Part shown: piece after piece, positions 35,161 to 43,775 of the stretch
Layout of the letters: each line of letters begins with the position of its first letter
Position numbering within the stretch: position 1 is the stretch's first letter
Source of the DNA: Halogranum gelatinilyticum
GTDB lineage: Archaea > Halobacteriota > Halobacteria > Halobacteriales > Haloferacaceae
Assembly: GCF_900103715.1 (NCBI RefSeq)
Contig: NZ_FNHL01000002.1
Coordinates: 62,001-126,000 of the forward strand
DNA length: 64,000 nt
Direction: 5' to 3'
Translations under genes and position numbers: made by a program
Notes under the pieces: model-generated
Told to the model about the DNA's origin: nothing
The model's input: the letters and a program-made list of their open reading frames with translations, nothing else
Database searches by the model: none

Positions 35161-35889
35161 TCAGTTGACTGCCTTCGAGAGTTCCGCGCCGGCTTTGAAC
35201 TTGACGACGTTCTTCGCAGCGATCTGGATCTCCTTTCCTGTCTGCGGATTTCGCCCCGTTCGCGCCGACCGCTTCGAGATGCTAAACGAACCGAAGCCGA
35301 TGAGCGCGATACGGTCGCCCTTCTTGAGCGCGCCTTTCGCCTCCGTGACGAACGCGTCCAGTGCTGCGAGTGCCCGCTTCGCGTCGGCCTTCGACAGCCC
35401 TGCTTCCCGTTCGAGGTAGTCGCCGTCGACGACGATTCCGCTCTCACGGCGGCGGTGTCGCATCCGAACCCGTCGCTTTCGACGGCTGTCACCCTCGCCC
35501 GGAATCAGGTCGAGTTCGTCTGCGAGCGCGTCGCTCGGGGAGAACGTGACGACGTTGACCGCGCCACGCTCGGTCCCGTCGCCGAGGCCGTCGCCGTCGC
35601 TGTCGGCGTCGAGATAGTCGTCGGACCGGAGGCTCCGTCGGACGACGGCGAACGTGCCGAAGTCGGGAACCGTGACGTCTTTGCCCGATTCGAGTTCCTT
35701 CCGCAGCGTGGCGACGAGGACGTCGAGAGCCCCGTCGTGGTCGAGATCGCCGTGCTTGCCGCGCTCGTCCGCCGCCGCGACTCCCGACAGTCCCGTCACG
35801 CCGAGACCGAGACCGACCGCCCCGAGGAGACTCCCCCTCAGCACTGCGCGTCGCCCGACCGCCGTGTGCATCCTGTCTGTTTCCCTCAT
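35161..35889 (-). CDS. Tat-exported protein with two HU/IHF-type DNA-binding domains
   Basis: 242 residues from MRETDRMH (starts at 35925 and 35871 are also possible). VGRRAVLRGSLLGAVGLGLG followed by VAAA-DE is a twin-arginine signal with an AxA cleavage site. The C-terminal 90 residues are a full HU domain, including GFGSFSISKRSARTGRNPQT (about 198-217), which fits the HU/IHF signature. Residues 52-128 look like a second, diverged HU domain (VPDFGTF) broken by DADSDGDGLGDG, a calcium-loop-like insertion. A basic RRKRRVRMRHRRR lies between. HU proteins are rare in archaea, and an exported one is odd; binding of extracellular DNA is an inference. Confidence 0.85.
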   Translation of the reverse strand: MRETDRMHTAVGRRAVLRGSLLGAVGLGLGVTGLSGVAAADERGKHGDLDHDGALDVLVATLRKELESGKDVTVPDFGTFAVVRRSLRSDDYLDADSDGDGLGDGTERGAVNVVTFSPSDALADELDLIPGEGDSRRKRRVRMRHRRRESGIVVDGDYLEREAGLSKADAKRALAALDAFVTEAKGALKKGDRIALIGFGSFSISKRSARTGRNPQTGKEIQIAAKNVVKFKAGAELSKAVN

Positions 35890-35981
35890 ACTCTGTCTAG
35901 ACAGGACGTCTACGGGGATAAGCATGCACTCGTTCAGTGGGACGCTCGCGGCCGCAACGAGTGGTTATCGGCCGAGTTCCG

Positions 35982-36932
35982 TCACCGTCGGAGTCGGACG
36001 ACGGTCTCCGCCTCGCGCTCGTCGACGTCGACCAATCCGTCGGAGTCGAGGTCGTCGACCAGTTCACGTAGCCACTCGCGGCCGTACTCGCCGCCGTAGT
36101 CGACACGGACTCTGGGACCCAACGTGTCCAGCGCGAGTTCGTCGTACTCGCCGAGGATGCGGACGACGCGGCCGCGCATCTGTCGCCGAGAGCCTTCGAA
36201 ACTCGGCTGGGTCGGGACGTCGGGGGCGGTGAAGTCGCCCGTCTCGTAGGCGTGACACCACGCGCGCCACGGACAGCCCGCCTCGTCGCACTGGGGGGTC
36301 TTCCCGCAGGCGACGCCGCCGAGTTCCATGATCGCGTTGTTCCAGACGCGCGACTCGCCATCGGGCATGACGTACTGTGCAACCGTCTCGAAGGCCGCGT
36401 CGTCGTCCGGCACGTCGAACGCGCGGTGCAGCACGCGCTTGACGTTGGTGTCGACGACGGCGTCGCCGTTGTTGAACGCGAAGGAGGCGACCGCGTTCGC
36501 GGTGTACGGGCCGACGCCCATCAGCTCCTGCAGCTCGTCGGGCGACTCGGGGAACGTGCCTCCGTACTCTTCTTCGACCTGTCGTGCGGCCTCGTGGAGA
36601 TACTTCGCGCGGTTGTTGTAGCCGAGGCTGTGACTCGTCCAGAAGCCGACGACGTCGCTTCGGTCGGCGTCAGCGAGGTCGGCGGCCGTCGGCCAGCGGT
36701 CGAGGAAGGCCTCCCAGGCCTCGACGACTCGGCCGAGTTGTGTCTGCTGGCTCATCACTTCGGAGACGAGAATCTCGTAGGCGTCGTCGGTCCGTCGCCA
36801 CGGGAAGTTGCGGTGGTCGGCCTCGTACCACTCGACGAGCGCGCGTTGGACCTCGTCGACACCCTCGGCGTCTTCTGGGAGTGCGGGGGCGACGTCGCGG
36901 ACCTCCTCGGGCACGGACGCGGCGTCAGTCAT
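35982..36932 (-). CDS. mutY: A/G-specific adenine glycosylase MutY-like
   Basis: 316 residues from MTDAASVP. SEVMSQQTQLGRV, the helix-hairpin-helix LMGVGPYTANAVASF with catalytic Asp in VVDTNVKR, and a C-terminal cluster C-GKTPQ-C-DEAG-C-PWRAW-C define the MutY/endonuclease III family with a 4Fe-4S cluster. The cysteine spacing (5-4-5) differs slightly from the common 6-2-5. It removes adenine opposite 8-oxoguanine. A separate NUDIX-like C-terminal domain is reduced, as in other haloarchaea. Confidence 0.92.
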   Translation of the reverse strand: MTDAASVPEEVRDVAPALPEDAEGVDEVQRALVEWYEADHRNFPWRRTDDAYEILVSEVMSQQTQLGRVVEAWEAFLDRWPTAADLADADRSDVVGFWTSHSLGYNNRAKYLHEAARQVEEEYGGTFPESPDELQELMGVGPYTANAVASFAFNNGDAVVDTNVKRVLHRAFDVPDDDAAFETVAQYVMPDGESRVWNNAIMELGGVACGKTPQCDEAGCPWRAWCHAYETGDFTAPDVPTQPSFEGSRRQMRGRVVRILGEYDELALDTLGPRVRVDYGGEYGREWLRELVDDLDSDGLVDVDEREAETVVRLRR

Positions 36933-37051
36933 TGTCGGGAGGTGGGAAAGCGACGGCTTAGGGGTAGTGGTCTGGAGCGCGCGACGACGCGCCACGCGCC
37001 GCGTTCGTGGCGGGCAGAAGACATTTGCCGGTCGCGTCGGACGGCCGAGAT

Positions 37052-37303
37052 ATGGGTCTCGCGTCCGTGCTCAAACCCCTCGCGGCAATCGGCTGTTTCG
37101 TCGTCGCGTTCGCGATGGTGATCCTCCTCGGGCCGCCCGGCATCGTCGCCGCGGCCGTCTTCGGGGCTGTCGTCTGGGCAGTCTGGCGGGCGACGACTTA
37201 CTCCTCGGAGTCGACGACGCCCGAGCGGACGAACTGTCCGTCGTGCGGCGCGCGCAACGACGTCTCTGCAGAGGTCTGCGGCTACTGCGGTGACCCGCTC
37301 TGA
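37052..37303 (+). CDS. Small membrane protein with zinc ribbon
   Basis: 83 residues from MGLASVLKP. Two hydrophobic segments (residues 7-27, 29-48) are followed by a zinc ribbon CPSC...CGYC at the C-terminus. Function unknown. Confidence 0.7.
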   Translation: MGLASVLKPLAAIGCFVVAFAMVILLGPPGIVAAAVFGAVVWAVWRATTYSSESTTPERTNCPSCGARNDVSAEVCGYCGDPL

Positions 37304-37350
37304 CTCTCGGGAACGAAACGCGTATCCGACACCACCGTCTCCCTCCGGCC

Positions 37351-37674
37351 ATGAGCCTCGACGACCTCAACGACGACGTACAGGCGTTCTACTCGGACCT
37401 CGACGACGACCTCGCGGTCGAACTGGACCGCGAGACGAAGAACGAGCTGGCGACGCTAGCGGCGGTCTTCGAGACCGACGACACCAGCGAACTGGTCCGC
37501 CGGGCGGTCCATATGCTCTTTCGCTCCTCCGTGGAGTCGGGTGACCTCGACTTCCAGCTGCGCCGCAGCTACGACGTCACCTACGACGAGTATCTCGCGG
37601 GGATGACCTACGACGAGATGACGGGTCAGGACCAGTATCCCCAGCGGGACGACGAACGTCGCTACCAGATGTAG
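37351..37674 (+). CDS. Conserved small acidic protein, possible ribbon-helix-helix fold
   Basis: 107 residues. The middle ETKNELATLAAVFETDDTSELVRRAVHMLF resembles a ribbon-helix-helix dimerisation region. The C-terminus is acidic and Tyr-rich (YDVTYDEYLAGMTYDEMTGQD). It follows the zinc-ribbon gene by 47 bases and is followed by a strong hairpin terminator. Function not recognised. Confidence 0.65.
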   Translation: MSLDDLNDDVQAFYSDLDDDLAVELDRETKNELATLAAVFETDDTSELVRRAVHMLFRSSVESGDLDFQLRRSYDVTYDEYLAGMTYDEMTGQDQYPQRDDERRYQM

Positions 37675-37679
37675 AAAGC

Positions 37680-37960
37680 CCTCGGCACGCGCCCGGTTGT
37701 GGCGCGTGCCTCGCCCTTTTCATGTCCACCGGGAGAGCGAACTCTCCCGAGCCCCCCCACTTGTTTTACTCGCGGGAACACCAGGGCAGCAGCGCGAGTC
37801 GCGCACGTCGACCCGGCACGCTCATAAGCCACGTCCTCCCCAACCGATTCGCTCACTCACTCCGTTCGCTCGCTCATCCCTCGCACGGTGTCGGCGACGC
37901 CGTCGCGTCGCCAGCGCGCGCCACGGCGGAATCTCAGCTATCGTAAAAGCAGTCCTCTGC
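37680..37960. repeat. Dispersed GC-rich intergenic repeat, copy C (diverged)
   Basis: It contains GGGAGAG-CGAA-CTCTCCC, equivalent to the AGAGCAAGCTCT hairpin of copies A and B, and CCCCAACCGATTCGCTCACTC, which copy B also has. It fills the space between two convergent genes. Divergence from A and B is substantial. Confidence 0.5.
37684..37718 (+). terminator. Hairpin terminator after the 37351 gene
   Basis: GGCACGCGCC-CGGTTGT-GGCGCGTGCC is a perfect 10-bp stem, followed by TCGCCCTTTT. It begins 9 bases after the stop codon. It also overlaps the start of dispersed repeat copy C. Confidence 0.65.
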
Positions 37961-37976
37961 CAACCGATTTGCTCGA

Positions 37977-39341
37977 TTACGCCACGTCAGCAATCGCCTT
38001 CAGCAGGAGGTCGGCACCGAGGTCGATCTCGCGCTCGGTCACGTCGAGCGGCGGGAGGATTCTGAGGACCTTGTGACCGCACGAGAGCGTCAGCAGGCCG
38101 CGTTGGAGCGCGGCTTCCTGCACGGCGTCGCGGCGTTCTTTGGTGTCGAACTCCAGTGCGAGCATCAGGCCCTTGCCGCGGATGTCGACGACGCCCTCGG
38201 GGTCGGCGTCGCGGGCCGTCTCTTTGAACTGGCGGCCGCGGACGGTCGCGTTGTCGAGCAGGTCGTACTCCTCGATAGCGTCCATCGTGAGCGCGCCCTG
38301 CAGCGAGGCGACGATGTCGCCCGCGCCCCACGTCGAGGAGATGCGGCCCGTCTCCTCGGGGAAGACGTCCGAGCGGGAGATGGTCGCGCCGACGCGCAGC
38401 CCCTTCGCGGCGGCGATGACGTCGGGTTCGATGCTGTAGTGGTCCGCGCCCCACATCTTTCCGGTCCGACCCATCCCGCTCTGAATCTCGTCGGCGACGA
38501 GCGTGATGTCGTGTTCCGTCGCGAGCGCGGCCACCTCGTCCATGAACTCGTCGCTCGGGATGCGGTAGCCCCCCTCGCCCTGGATGGGTTCGAGGATGAT
38601 GTAGGCGACCTCGTCGGGGTCGACGTGGCCGCGCTCGGGGTCGAGCTTCTTCCGCAGCCGCGAGACCTGCTCGGCGGGGTCGTCGCCCACGAAGAAGCCA
38701 CAGTCACAGGAGGCGGGCGTGCAGGCGCGGTCGTCACAGTAGGGGACGTCGTGGACGCCCGAGATCTCGGGGAACTCCCTGCGGTATTTCGACTTCGAGC
38801 GGTTGAGCGAGAGCGCGCCGAGCGTCCGCCCGTGGAAGGCACCCTCGAAGGTGATGGCGTACTTCGCGCCGTCGGCGTGGTCGTAGGCGATCTTGATGCC
38901 GTTCTCGACCGCCTCTGCCCCGGAGTTCGAGAGGAAGACGGTGTCCATCCCGTAGTGTTCGGTGGCGTCGGTGAGCCGGTCCATCAGCCCCGCGGGACCG
39001 GGGAACTGGCTGTCCTCAGGTCGCTCGGTGTCGCCCGCCGAGACGTAGAAGTCCTGGCCCGCGATCTTCAGCGGGTCGACGAGGTCGAACTCCCGAAGCG
39101 GCTCCATGATCTTCGGGTTGTTGTAGCCGAGGGGCGCGGCCGCGACGTGGCTCGTGAAGTCCATGAGGACGTTGCCGTCGACGTCGGTACAGAACGGGCC
39201 CTCCGCGTCCCCCGAGAGGTCCCAGACGAAGTCGTAGACGTAGGTGCTCGGTGCGGCGTTCTGGTGGTGGTATTCGACCCACTCGCGCGCTTTGTCGCCG
39301 GGCATCGACGTGACCTGCGGTTCGGCGGTTTCGCGGTCCAT
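37977..39341 (-). CDS. Class III (PLP) aminotransferase, GabT/ArgD-like
   Basis: 454 residues from MDRETAEP. Cofactor-site motifs are NSGAEAVENGIKIA, FEGAFHGRT, LVADEIQSGMGRTG and the lysine in AAAKGLRVG; EPIQGEGGY is also typical. A Cys-rich insert CDDRACTPASCDCG (about residues 200-215) is characteristic of a haloarchaeal subgroup. It transfers the amino group of an omega-amino acid such as 4-aminobutyrate or ornithine; the exact substrate cannot be chosen. Confidence 0.9.
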   Translation of the reverse strand: MDRETAEPQVTSMPGDKAREWVEYHHQNAAPSTYVYDFVWDLSGDAEGPFCTDVDGNVLMDFTSHVAAAPLGYNNPKIMEPLREFDLVDPLKIAGQDFYVSAGDTERPEDSQFPGPAGLMDRLTDATEHYGMDTVFLSNSGAEAVENGIKIAYDHADGAKYAITFEGAFHGRTLGALSLNRSKSKYRREFPEISGVHDVPYCDDRACTPASCDCGFFVGDDPAEQVSRLRKKLDPERGHVDPDEVAYIILEPIQGEGGYRIPSDEFMDEVAALATEHDITLVADEIQSGMGRTGKMWGADHYSIEPDVIAAAKGLRVGATISRSDVFPEETGRISSTWGAGDIVASLQGALTMDAIEEYDLLDNATVRGRQFKETARDADPEGVVDIRGKGLMLALEFDTKERRDAVQEAALQRGLLTLSCGHKVLRILPPLDVTEREIDLGADLLLKAIADVA

Positions 39342-39384
39342 GGAGACTGGTCGCACACTGATCTGTTAAGACATTCGTTACGGT

Positions 39385-40707
39385 CTAGCCAAATAGTGCC
39401 ACCAGGGCGGTGACGACACCGGTCGCCGTCAGCAGGACGGCACTCCACACGGCCACCCGTCGGGCGAACGCGCGCGGTCCGGCGGTGGCGATCAGGACCG
39501 CCTTCACCCCGACCGAACTCGCCGTCGCGAGCAGGATACCCACGACGGCCGTCGACCCGTCGATGGTGCCGCCACGGTAGAGCAGGACGGCCGAGGTGGT
39601 CGCACCGCCTGACGAGACCAGCCCCGAGACGAGCGCGCTCACGTAGAAGCCGACGTTGCCGAACTGGTCCTGGGCGACCGTCCCGACGACGAGGACGAGG
39701 AGGAACACCGCCCCGAACGCGAGGACGTTCTTCAGCGAGAAGGGACTCACGAGGTCCAACTCGACGTTCTCGCGCCAGTCGCTGGTGAACCGGGCGACGA
39801 CGACGCTCCCGACGACGAGTGCCCCGAGGGGAATCGTGACCTCCCAGAGGAGTGGCTGGGCCGCCGTGGCGGTGAAGACGAGCGCGATACCGAGGTTCCG
39901 GAGTGCCATCGCGGCGTCCGCGAGCAGGACGCCCGCGACGGCGAAGTTGACCGAGTTGTCGTCCCGGCGGACCTGGTCGAGCATCGTCCCGACCACGGCC
40001 GTCGACGACGCCAGTCCGCCGAAGAACCCCGTGATGGCGATGCCGCGGCCGCCGTAGGTCTGGATGAGCGCGTAGTTGACGATGCCGATGCCGGCGACCG
40101 TCACCACCATCAGCCACGCGACGCGCGGTTCGAGCGTGTAGCCGAAGAGCTGCTCTTCGGCGGGCAGCAGCGGAAAGACGACGAACGCGAGGATGGCGAA
40201 CTCGACGGTCGCCCGCAGCTCCGGACGGCTCAACCCCCCCGCGAAGTCATGGAGTTCCCGCTTGAGCACGAGTAGTGCCGACGAGAGGACGGCGACGGCG
40301 ACGCCGGTGACGAAGAAGCCCGACGCGACGAGGACGCCGACGCCGTAGGCGACGAGCAGCGAGACCGACGTCGTCAGCGACAGTCCGTCGTCCTCGTCGC
40401 GGCGGAGTCCCTCGACGGCCAGCAGGATTCCCTGGACGACGACGAGGAGCCCCCCGACGGCGAGGAGCGTGACGCCGAGCGGCGACTCCTCGGCGACGAT
40501 GGTGAACACCGCGCCGCCGAGACTCGTCAGTGCGAAGGTACGGATACCCGCGGACTTCTTCGACCACTCGCGCTCGAGACCGAGAAACAGGCCGAGCGCG
40601 GCGGCGATGACCACACGGACGACCGGGTCGTCGAGCGGGACCGCGGCGAAATCGGCTTGGACGACCGCCAGCCACGACGGGCCGAGAGGAGACGGAGAGA
40701 AAACCAT
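39385..40707 (-). CDS. MgtC/SapB-DUF4010 family membrane protein
   Basis: 440 residues from MVFSPSPL. This start is preferred over 40734 because AATTATGTAT lies about 27 bases upstream and fits a TATA box for a leaderless transcript. The N-terminal MgtC-like part (ALGLFLGLEREWSKKSAGIRTFALTSLGGAVF) and the C-terminal DUF4010 part (SGLVSSGGATTSAV) form a known two-part architecture with about a dozen hydrophobic segments. Possibly a transporter or magnesium-stress protein; unproven. Confidence 0.9.
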   Translation of the reverse strand: MVFSPSPLGPSWLAVVQADFAAVPLDDPVVRVVIAAALGLFLGLEREWSKKSAGIRTFALTSLGGAVFTIVAEESPLGVTLLAVGGLLVVVQGILLAVEGLRRDEDDGLSLTTSVSLLVAYGVGVLVASGFFVTGVAVAVLSSALLVLKRELHDFAGGLSRPELRATVEFAILAFVVFPLLPAEEQLFGYTLEPRVAWLMVVTVAGIGIVNYALIQTYGGRGIAITGFFGGLASSTAVVGTMLDQVRRDDNSVNFAVAGVLLADAAMALRNLGIALVFTATAAQPLLWEVTIPLGALVVGSVVVARFTSDWRENVELDLVSPFSLKNVLAFGAVFLLVLVVGTVAQDQFGNVGFYVSALVSGLVSSGGATTSAVLLYRGGTIDGSTAVVGILLATASSVGVKAVLIATAGPRAFARRVAVWSAVLLTATGVVTALVALFG

Positions 40708-40730
40708 CCGGAACGGTACGACTGTCTGAT

Positions 40731-40740
40731 ACATAATTGC
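40731..40740 (-). promoter_or_regulatory. TATA-like box of the MgtC-family gene
   Basis: AATTATGTAT (minus strand), centred about 28 bases upstream of the ATG at 40707 and thus consistent with leaderless initiation there. Confidence 0.5.
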
Positions 40741-40845
40741 ACGGATTCGAAAGCAGCGGATGTCGGCCGCAGACGGCTCCGGTGCAGCCGCGGGACGTCC
40801 GAAGCCCGCGATACGCTTTTGTCAGTGGGGCAAGGGCAGTAGGGT

Positions 40846-42198
40846 ATGTCGTTCCTCCAGTTCGACCGCGGCCGCGCGGCGTGGTGGTCGCTCGGTTTCA
40901 CCCTCTCGGCGGCCCTCCTGTACGTCGTCTACTCGTTTATCGGGACGTTCGTCTTCGGCATCTTCATCTACTACGCGACGCGGCCCATCTACCGGCGACT
41001 CAAGACCCGCATCTATCCGTCCAGTCTCGCCGCCGCCGTCTCCATCTTCGCCTTGGCGTTACCGGCGATACTCCTCGCGCTGTACTCGCTGCTCGTCGTT
41101 CTCGGTGAAGTTTCGAAGCTCACGAACAACACGGAACTCGACCTCAGCCCGTATCTCACCTCGTATCTCGGCTTCGACCCGACGAGCGTCGACGGACTCA
41201 ACCGTATCGATCCGGCGACGCTCTACGAGTCGGGACTCGAGGAGTACGTCACCTTCGACGTCATCGACACCCTCGTCGCGAACCTCGCCAGCGCCGTGGA
41301 CACTGCCGCGTTCGTCGGCGTCGGTCTCGTCCATCTGTTCGTCATGGTCGCGATGGCGTTTTACCTGCTGCGCGACGACGGGAAAGTTGGGAGCTGGCTC
41401 CTGCGGCGCTTCTCCGACGACGAGGGTGTCCTCGACGCCTATCTCGCTGCCGTCGACTCCGACCTGAAAAGTATCTTCTTCGGCAACATCCTCAACGCCA
41501 TCCTCACGGGGACCATCGGCGTCATCGCCTTCTCGATTCTCAACGTTTTCGCGCCGGCCGGCGTCAGAATCCCCGCGCCTGCCCTCGTCGGACTGCTCGC
41601 CGGTGTCGCCAGTCTCATCCCCGTCGTCGGGATGAAACTCGTCTACGTGCCGGTCGCAGGCTACATGGGCGTACAGGCCGGTCTCTTCGTCGGCCCGGAG
41701 TCGCTGTGGTTCGTCGTCGTCTTCGCCGCCATCTCCTTCGTCGTCGTCGACACCATCCCGGATCTCGTGCTCCGGCCGTACGTCTCGGGGCGGCGACTCC
41801 ACGTCGGCAGCGTCATGCTGGCCTACACGCTCGGACCGCTGCTGTTCGGCTGGTACGGCATCTTCCTCCTCCCGATGCTGCTGGTCTTTCTCGTCCACTT
41901 CGCGCGTATCGTCCTACCGGAACTGGTCGCTGGCAAGCCGATCCGCCCCTACGTCGTCGACCCGGTCTATCTGTCGGACACGCAGGTCGCTGTCGGTGCA
42001 AGCGAGACGGACGGAGGACGAGAATCCGCCGGGGACACGGACGTCGAATCGGCGGTCCACTCGGAGTCTGCTTCGGAGTCGGCGGCCAATTCGGACACGG
42101 CTTCCGAGTCGGTAGCCAACGCGGAATCGGCTTCGGAGTCGGCGGCCGACGGTAGCCCGGATACGTCGACGACTCCGTCCCAGCGAGACGAGCGGTAA
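40846..42198 (+). CDS. AI-2E family permease
   Basis: 450 residues. About eight hydrophobic segments with the family features PALVGLLAGVASLIPVVGMKLVYVP and VVVDTIPDLVLRPYVSGRRLHVG. Family members export signalling molecules or act as Na+/H+ antiporters; the substrate is unknown. The last 60 residues are a Ser/Glu/Ala repeat (SESASESAANSDTASES), a disordered acidic tail. Convergent with the PadR gene. Confidence 0.9.
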   Translation: MSFLQFDRGRAAWWSLGFTLSAALLYVVYSFIGTFVFGIFIYYATRPIYRRLKTRIYPSSLAAAVSIFALALPAILLALYSLLVVLGEVSKLTNNTELDLSPYLTSYLGFDPTSVDGLNRIDPATLYESGLEEYVTFDVIDTLVANLASAVDTAAFVGVGLVHLFVMVAMAFYLLRDDGKVGSWLLRRFSDDEGVLDAYLAAVDSDLKSIFFGNILNAILTGTIGVIAFSILNVFAPAGVRIPAPALVGLLAGVASLIPVVGMKLVYVPVAGYMGVQAGLFVGPESLWFVVVFAAISFVVVDTIPDLVLRPYVSGRRLHVGSVMLAYTLGPLLFGWYGIFLLPMLLVFLVHFARIVLPELVAGKPIRPYVVDPVYLSDTQVAVGASETDGGRESAGDTDVESAVHSESASESAANSDTASESVANAESASESAADGSPDTSTTPSQRDER

Positions 42199-42203
42199 CC
42201 CGG

Positions 42204-42479
42204 CTACTCCTCGATGTACTGTGCTTCCCACTCGGTGCGGGCTTCGATCTCACGACGCCCGCGGCGTGTCAGGGTGTAGTAGTTGGTTCGACGGTCACGC
42301 TGGCCCTTCTCGACGAGGCCCTTGTCGACGAGCGTGTCGAGGTTGGGATAGAGCCGTCCGTGGTGAATCTCCTTCTCGTAGTACTCTTCGAGTTCCTCTT
42401 TGATTGCAAGCCCGTGTGGTTCGTCGAGCCCGGCGATAACGTACAGCAGATCTCGCTGAAAGCCTGTCAAGTCGTACAT
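42204..42479 (-). CDS. PadR-family winged-helix regulator
   Basis: 91 residues. LTGFQRDLLYVIAGLDEPHGLAIKEELEEYY, HHGRLYPNLDTLVDKGLVEKG and TNYYTLTRRGRREI are the classic PadR helix, recognition and wing elements. An AT-rich ATATATTTATTG lies about 40 bases upstream. Targets unknown; it overlaps nothing and faces the AI-2E gene. Confidence 0.93.
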   Translation of the reverse strand: MYDLTGFQRDLLYVIAGLDEPHGLAIKEELEEYYEKEIHHGRLYPNLDTLVDKGLVEKGQRDRRTNYYTLTRRGRREIEARTEWEAQYIEE

Positions 42480-42695
42480 CGGTAATATCCGCCTATGAAT
42501 TCTTGTCGGATTACAATAAATATATCGGCCATATCGACTACTCTCGGGGGTAGGAACCTGCTACCTCGACTCTCCGCCCGAGGTCGAAGATTAATAGACG
42601 TGATTTGTTCTCTCGTGAACTGGTGACCGCAAAGCTACATATTTGTGGTCTGATGTGTGGCACGATTCAAGTCCACGTGTGGCGTACCCACCAGT

Positions 42696-42977
42696 ATGCC
42701 GGAAGAAGTCCTGTTCAAATCGGAATCGCGTCAGAGCCGTGCTGCCGTCGCCGACTACCTCCGCTCTATCGCGGACAAACTCGACGCGGGTGAGCCTGTC
42801 TCCCTGATCGCTGGCGACCAGTCGATCACCCTCGACGTGCCCGCCCAGCCGACCTTCGAGGTCAAAGCCGAACGCGAGACGTCGAAGAGCGGTGGCTCGC
42901 CGGAGCTGAGTCTCGAACTCGAACTGGAGTGGGACGAGGGCGCGCCTGACGGCGATACGTCGCTCTCGGTAGAATAG
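42696..42977 (+). CDS. amphi-Trp domain protein
   Basis: 93 residues from MPEEVLFKSE. The whole protein is an amphi-Trp domain: EVLFKSESRQSRAAVADYLRSIADKL, GEPVSLIAGDQSITLDVP and ELSLELELEW. These small haloarchaeal proteins have no assigned function that I know of. Confidence 0.88.
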   Translation: MPEEVLFKSESRQSRAAVADYLRSIADKLDAGEPVSLIAGDQSITLDVPAQPTFEVKAERETSKSGGSPELSLELELEWDEGAPDGDTSLSVE

Positions 42978-43025
42978 CACGACCGACAGCACCGTCGCTC
43001 TCGGTTTTGGTATCTGAAAAGGAAA

Positions 43026-43108
43026 GCAAGCCACGCGAAAATCGCGTGTATGCTTGCCGCCCTGAATTGGTCCCCGCTGACGCTTCGGCCCTCCAAAGCG
43101 AAGCGTCA
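43026..43108. terminator. Two strong consecutive hairpins between convergent genes
   Basis: First hairpin 43026-43057: GCAAGC/GCTTGC and CACGCGA/TCGCGTG around an AAA loop with a 3-base bulge. Second 43078-43108: TGACGCTTCG/CGAAGCGTCA, a perfect 10-bp stem. They lie between the 42977 stop and the 43187 gene end and may terminate transcripts from both sides or form a small structured RNA. Confidence 0.5.
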
Positions 43109-43186
43109 CCTGTTCATACCCTCCGTTTGGTCTTAAAGGTACCGACGTCTTTCCCGGACGCCGGTCTGTCCGGTCTGTGAGACCGT

Positions 43187-43333
43187 CTACAGATGCTCCT
43201 CTTCGAGCACCCAGCCGATGGCGCGTTTGTAGTACGTGAACATCTGTCTGACGCCCTCGTGGCGCATCTCCTCGCTGTCGAGCTGTTCTTGGAGGAACTC
43301 GTACTGCTCGCGGATCTCCGCTTCGTCGCGCAT
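43187..43333 (-). CDS. Small acidic helical protein (48 aa)
   Basis: ATG to TAG, 48 residues: it begins MRDEAEIREQYEFLQEQLDS and ends RAIGWVLEEEHL. Codon usage is that of real genes here, and the sequence is strongly amphipathic and helical, so I treat it as a true gene. Function unknown. Confidence 0.65.
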   Translation of the reverse strand: MRDEAEIREQYEFLQEQLDSEEMRHEGVRQMFTYYKRAIGWVLEEEHL

Positions 43334-43437
43334 ACGGGACGTTGGGGGGTTGGGTACTTGGCGATGGCGGGCTAGCTGTTGTGAGAATACCGTCTGTTGT
43401 CTTTCGTTCGCTTGTTGACGAGGCTTCGAGGGACATC

Positions 43438-43775
43438 TCGAAAGCCCACGCGCTCTGAACTCCCACCGCTCGCCGCGCTCCTCGTCGCTCGTTTCACTCG
43501 CTCCTGCGGTGCTCGCGTCGCGGGGGTTCGTTCAGAGCGCGTCCCCTTTCAGTCCCACTGGAAGAGCAAGCTCTTCCAAGCCCTCGTTCGCTATGCTCAC
43601 GAGGACACCCGAACAGCACGGCCACGACCTCCCCAACCGATTCGCTCACTCGCTATCGCTCGTTCACTCACCCCTCGCGTGCGTGTCTCGCGGCGACGCA
43701 AGAGCTTCGCTCTTGCTGGCTTCCGCTCGGTTCCCTCGCGGAAACGACGAGACGCCTCGAAGCCACGCGCCAGTC
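43438..43775. repeat. Dispersed GC-rich intergenic repeat, copy B
   Basis: Closely related to copy A over most of its length, including the GGAAGAGCAAGCTCTTCC hairpin and the end GAAGCCACGCGCCAG abutting the stop of the 43776 gene. It carries extra inserts (GTTTCACTCGCTC; CGACGCAAGAGCTTCGCTCTTG). No coding signal. Confidence 0.7.
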
